The translations under genes and the position numbers were made by a program. From Baylisascaris procyonis (lineage: Eukaryota; Nematoda; Chromadorea; Rhabditida; Ascarididae): a stretch of DNA of 64,000 nt. The notes under the pieces are model-generated. The model was given only the letters and a program-made list of their open reading frames with translations, searched no databases and had not been told where the DNA came from. Numbering within the stretch: position 1 is the first letter of the stretch; the number at the start of each line of letters is the position of its first letter. This document shows positions 62,224-64,000 of this stretch, piece after piece. The DNA is taken from NCBI GenBank assembly GCA_037389465.1, contig JAZARR010000188.1:1267501-1331500 (forward strand), written 5' to 3'.

Positions 62224-64000
62224 TCTGAAGAACCAACACAAATAGAATGACCACTTGTGACCAATGTGACCAGCTGCAAACGATATTAATTTTGTTTGGT
62301 AAAGAAAATTTTAGTGAAATGAATACGCTATTCAAATGATATCACAACAAACATATACGCATCCAAGATGAAATCATGAATATCGACCGCACAATCCTAT
62401 AGTAAACCACAAATAAGGTTAAATAATGAGCAAAGGGGCTATACAGATTGGTCGTCAACGCAGCATAATTGTTTATGGACTAGGGATCGACTCCGGCCCA
62501 GCAATAAAGACTCTAGTAAGGATCAACTCCAGTTCAGTATAAAGACTCCAATAAGGGAAGATTCCAGCCCAGCAATAAACATTCAATATGGATCGACTCC
62601 AGTTCAGTAACAAGGATTTCAATTGTAAGCGGTGATAAGTGCTCATCTTAGGTCACTTCAGGTGTTAATAAGGCTGCTGCTTAAGTAATATCTTAAAGTT
62701 CCCGCTTGGGATTCTTCTGCAGTTTCATTTCATCCTCACTGGTATGCTTAGTAGAGTAGCCGAGATTGGAAGATTTTTCGTCCTTAACCTCGACAATCCT
62801 CACCTCGCCCCTCCTCCCCGTCCTCACTGTGGCCTAACTTTACTTGGATTGACCTGACCTCGGATTACCTTTCCAGGTCTTTGAATACGCTCTCTAGCAA
62901 ATATTTTTAAAAAACTAGAAGAAATAATGAAATAACTAGAAGGGAAATAAACTAAAACACGTACAAAATGAACACGGAGAAATACGATGGAAAAAATTAA
63001 AGCGATATTAAGGAGTCGATGAGGATGTTATATCGCCACATATGAGCCCTTTCGACTCCGGAGCTTCTCATGTTGTTTCTTATGCTCACTTTCAGGTTTC
63101 AAAGAAACCTATCAAGATGAAATGAAAGGATTGAGTTCCCGTAGGGAGTGATATAAATAAGACTGCAGAAGTCTGGAAATTTCCTTAGGCACTTAAGAAA
63201 ATATACGTAATAAGCATAGGTTCAATGATTACTTGCTACACTCTCGTTATATTTGCTAGCAATTGCAACATCGTTGAGTGGTGAAAAGCTGTCGGCTTTC
63301 AAGAAGTGAGGGGAAACACCGACCGCGAATTCTGATGGCTACACGACGGAGCCGTTAGAACACAAAAAACACCATTTCTTCCTATATCTGCTGTTTGGAA
63401 ATATGCTTACAGCATCGATCTATGTCCTCGTACTAACGTGACCTCGAATCGGTTGCGCGACCGCATTGATCAAGTCGTTTCGTTCTTTATGGTTACCTGC
63501 CCTTGCCTTGGACAGTTGCGCCACAAGAATTCTGCGTTATAGCTGCCTGCATGAAGATAATCCGCGCTGTCACTTTTGCGCGCAAGTGATGATATGGGCG
63601 TTGGACATTTGCGCCACGAGGGTGGTAATGATCACTTATATGCAAATCAGCGCCTCATCATTTCATCATCCTACGATAACGATTACCATATAACAGTGTA
63701 AGTAAGGTAATGATTGGTACGATATTCGACAGAACTCCCTCATATAGAAGAAAATATATGCAATATTTAACCGCATTTCACGCCATCAATATATAAAAAA
63801 GCTGATTTTATAACACTTCCTAAACTACAAACTACAAATTATATCCTCAAAAAATTTGGTGTGTCAGAAAATCACCCAAATCGAAAACGTCCTTTTCCGG
63901 AAAAAATGTTTCTTTTAGAGTTTAAATGCTTGAAAAACGTTCTCGCATTCTCCCTGAATTTTCTCTAAGGTTAACGATTTCCGTCCCATATTCCAACCAT
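62224..64000. other. 5' flank of the FLYWCH gene
   Basis: It holds the minisatellite at 62484-62627. The + ORF at 63466-63693 contains a repeated ALDxCATR motif caused by a DNA duplication and is not supported as a gene. Nothing else was recognised. Confidence 0.45.
62484..62627. repeat. Minisatellite, four units of 35-36 bp
   Basis: Units begin GGATCGACTCC or a close variant and contain CCAGCAATAAA or TTCAGTATAAA; they alternate in an A-B-A-B-like pattern (CCCAGCAATAAA versus TTCAGTA). Confidence 0.85.

Noticed and set aside
63466..63693. + strand ORF with repeated ALDxCATR motif
   Set aside because: The repeat comes from a short DNA duplication (CTTGGACAGTTGCGCCAC and TTGGACATTTGCGCCAC); there is no other coding evidence.

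Overview
This is AT-rich eukaryotic nuclear DNA with multi-exon genes, introns bounded by GT and (T)nCAG or (T)nAG, and many (TA)n and (TTTA)n microsatellites. The splice style, a FLYWCH-type zinc-finger gene and a BBS1 gene fit a nematode, perhaps one of the parasitic clades. That placement is an inference, since no ribosomal or mitochondrial marker is present. Most ORFs over 60 codons are chance or single exons, so I rebuilt genes by joining segments whose splice sites and reading phases agree.

Layout. 1-159: last exon of an unidentified + strand gene cut by the window edge. 1961-13485 (-): a near-complete BBS1 (BBSome subunit) gene in about ten exons. 13486-17973: intergenic. 17974-26752 (-): 3' portion of a coiled-coil-rich gene of unknown family; its first exon(s) were not found. 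About 29845-30216 (+): decayed GIY-YIG endonuclease end of a Penelope-like retroelement. 32566-39627 (+): complete eight-exon gene for a polytopic membrane protein, perhaps an MFS-type transporter, with a possible small gene nested in an intron on the other strand.

41756-53274: the outstanding feature, a tandem array of 55 serine tRNA-like units spaced almost exactly every 212 bp. Fifty-two units after the decayed first one carry anticodon GCT and two carry GCA (a cysteine anticodon) in a serine-type body with a long variable arm. Sixteen copies match one canonical 82-nt sequence; the rest fall into recurring variant subfamilies. Blocks of several units are repeated at fixed offsets, so the array has grown by segmental duplication.

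54167-62223 (-): a gene encoding a helix-turn-helix-like N-terminus and a FLYWCH-type zinc finger. It contains an internal alternative terminal exon with its own stop codon and poly(A) signal, predicting a short HTH-only isoform. 62224-64000 holds a 35-36 bp minisatellite and no gene I can support.

The genes do not form a functional cluster. BBS1 is a ciliary trafficking subunit, the FLYWCH gene is probably nuclear and DNA-binding, and the membrane protein and coiled-coil protein are unassigned.
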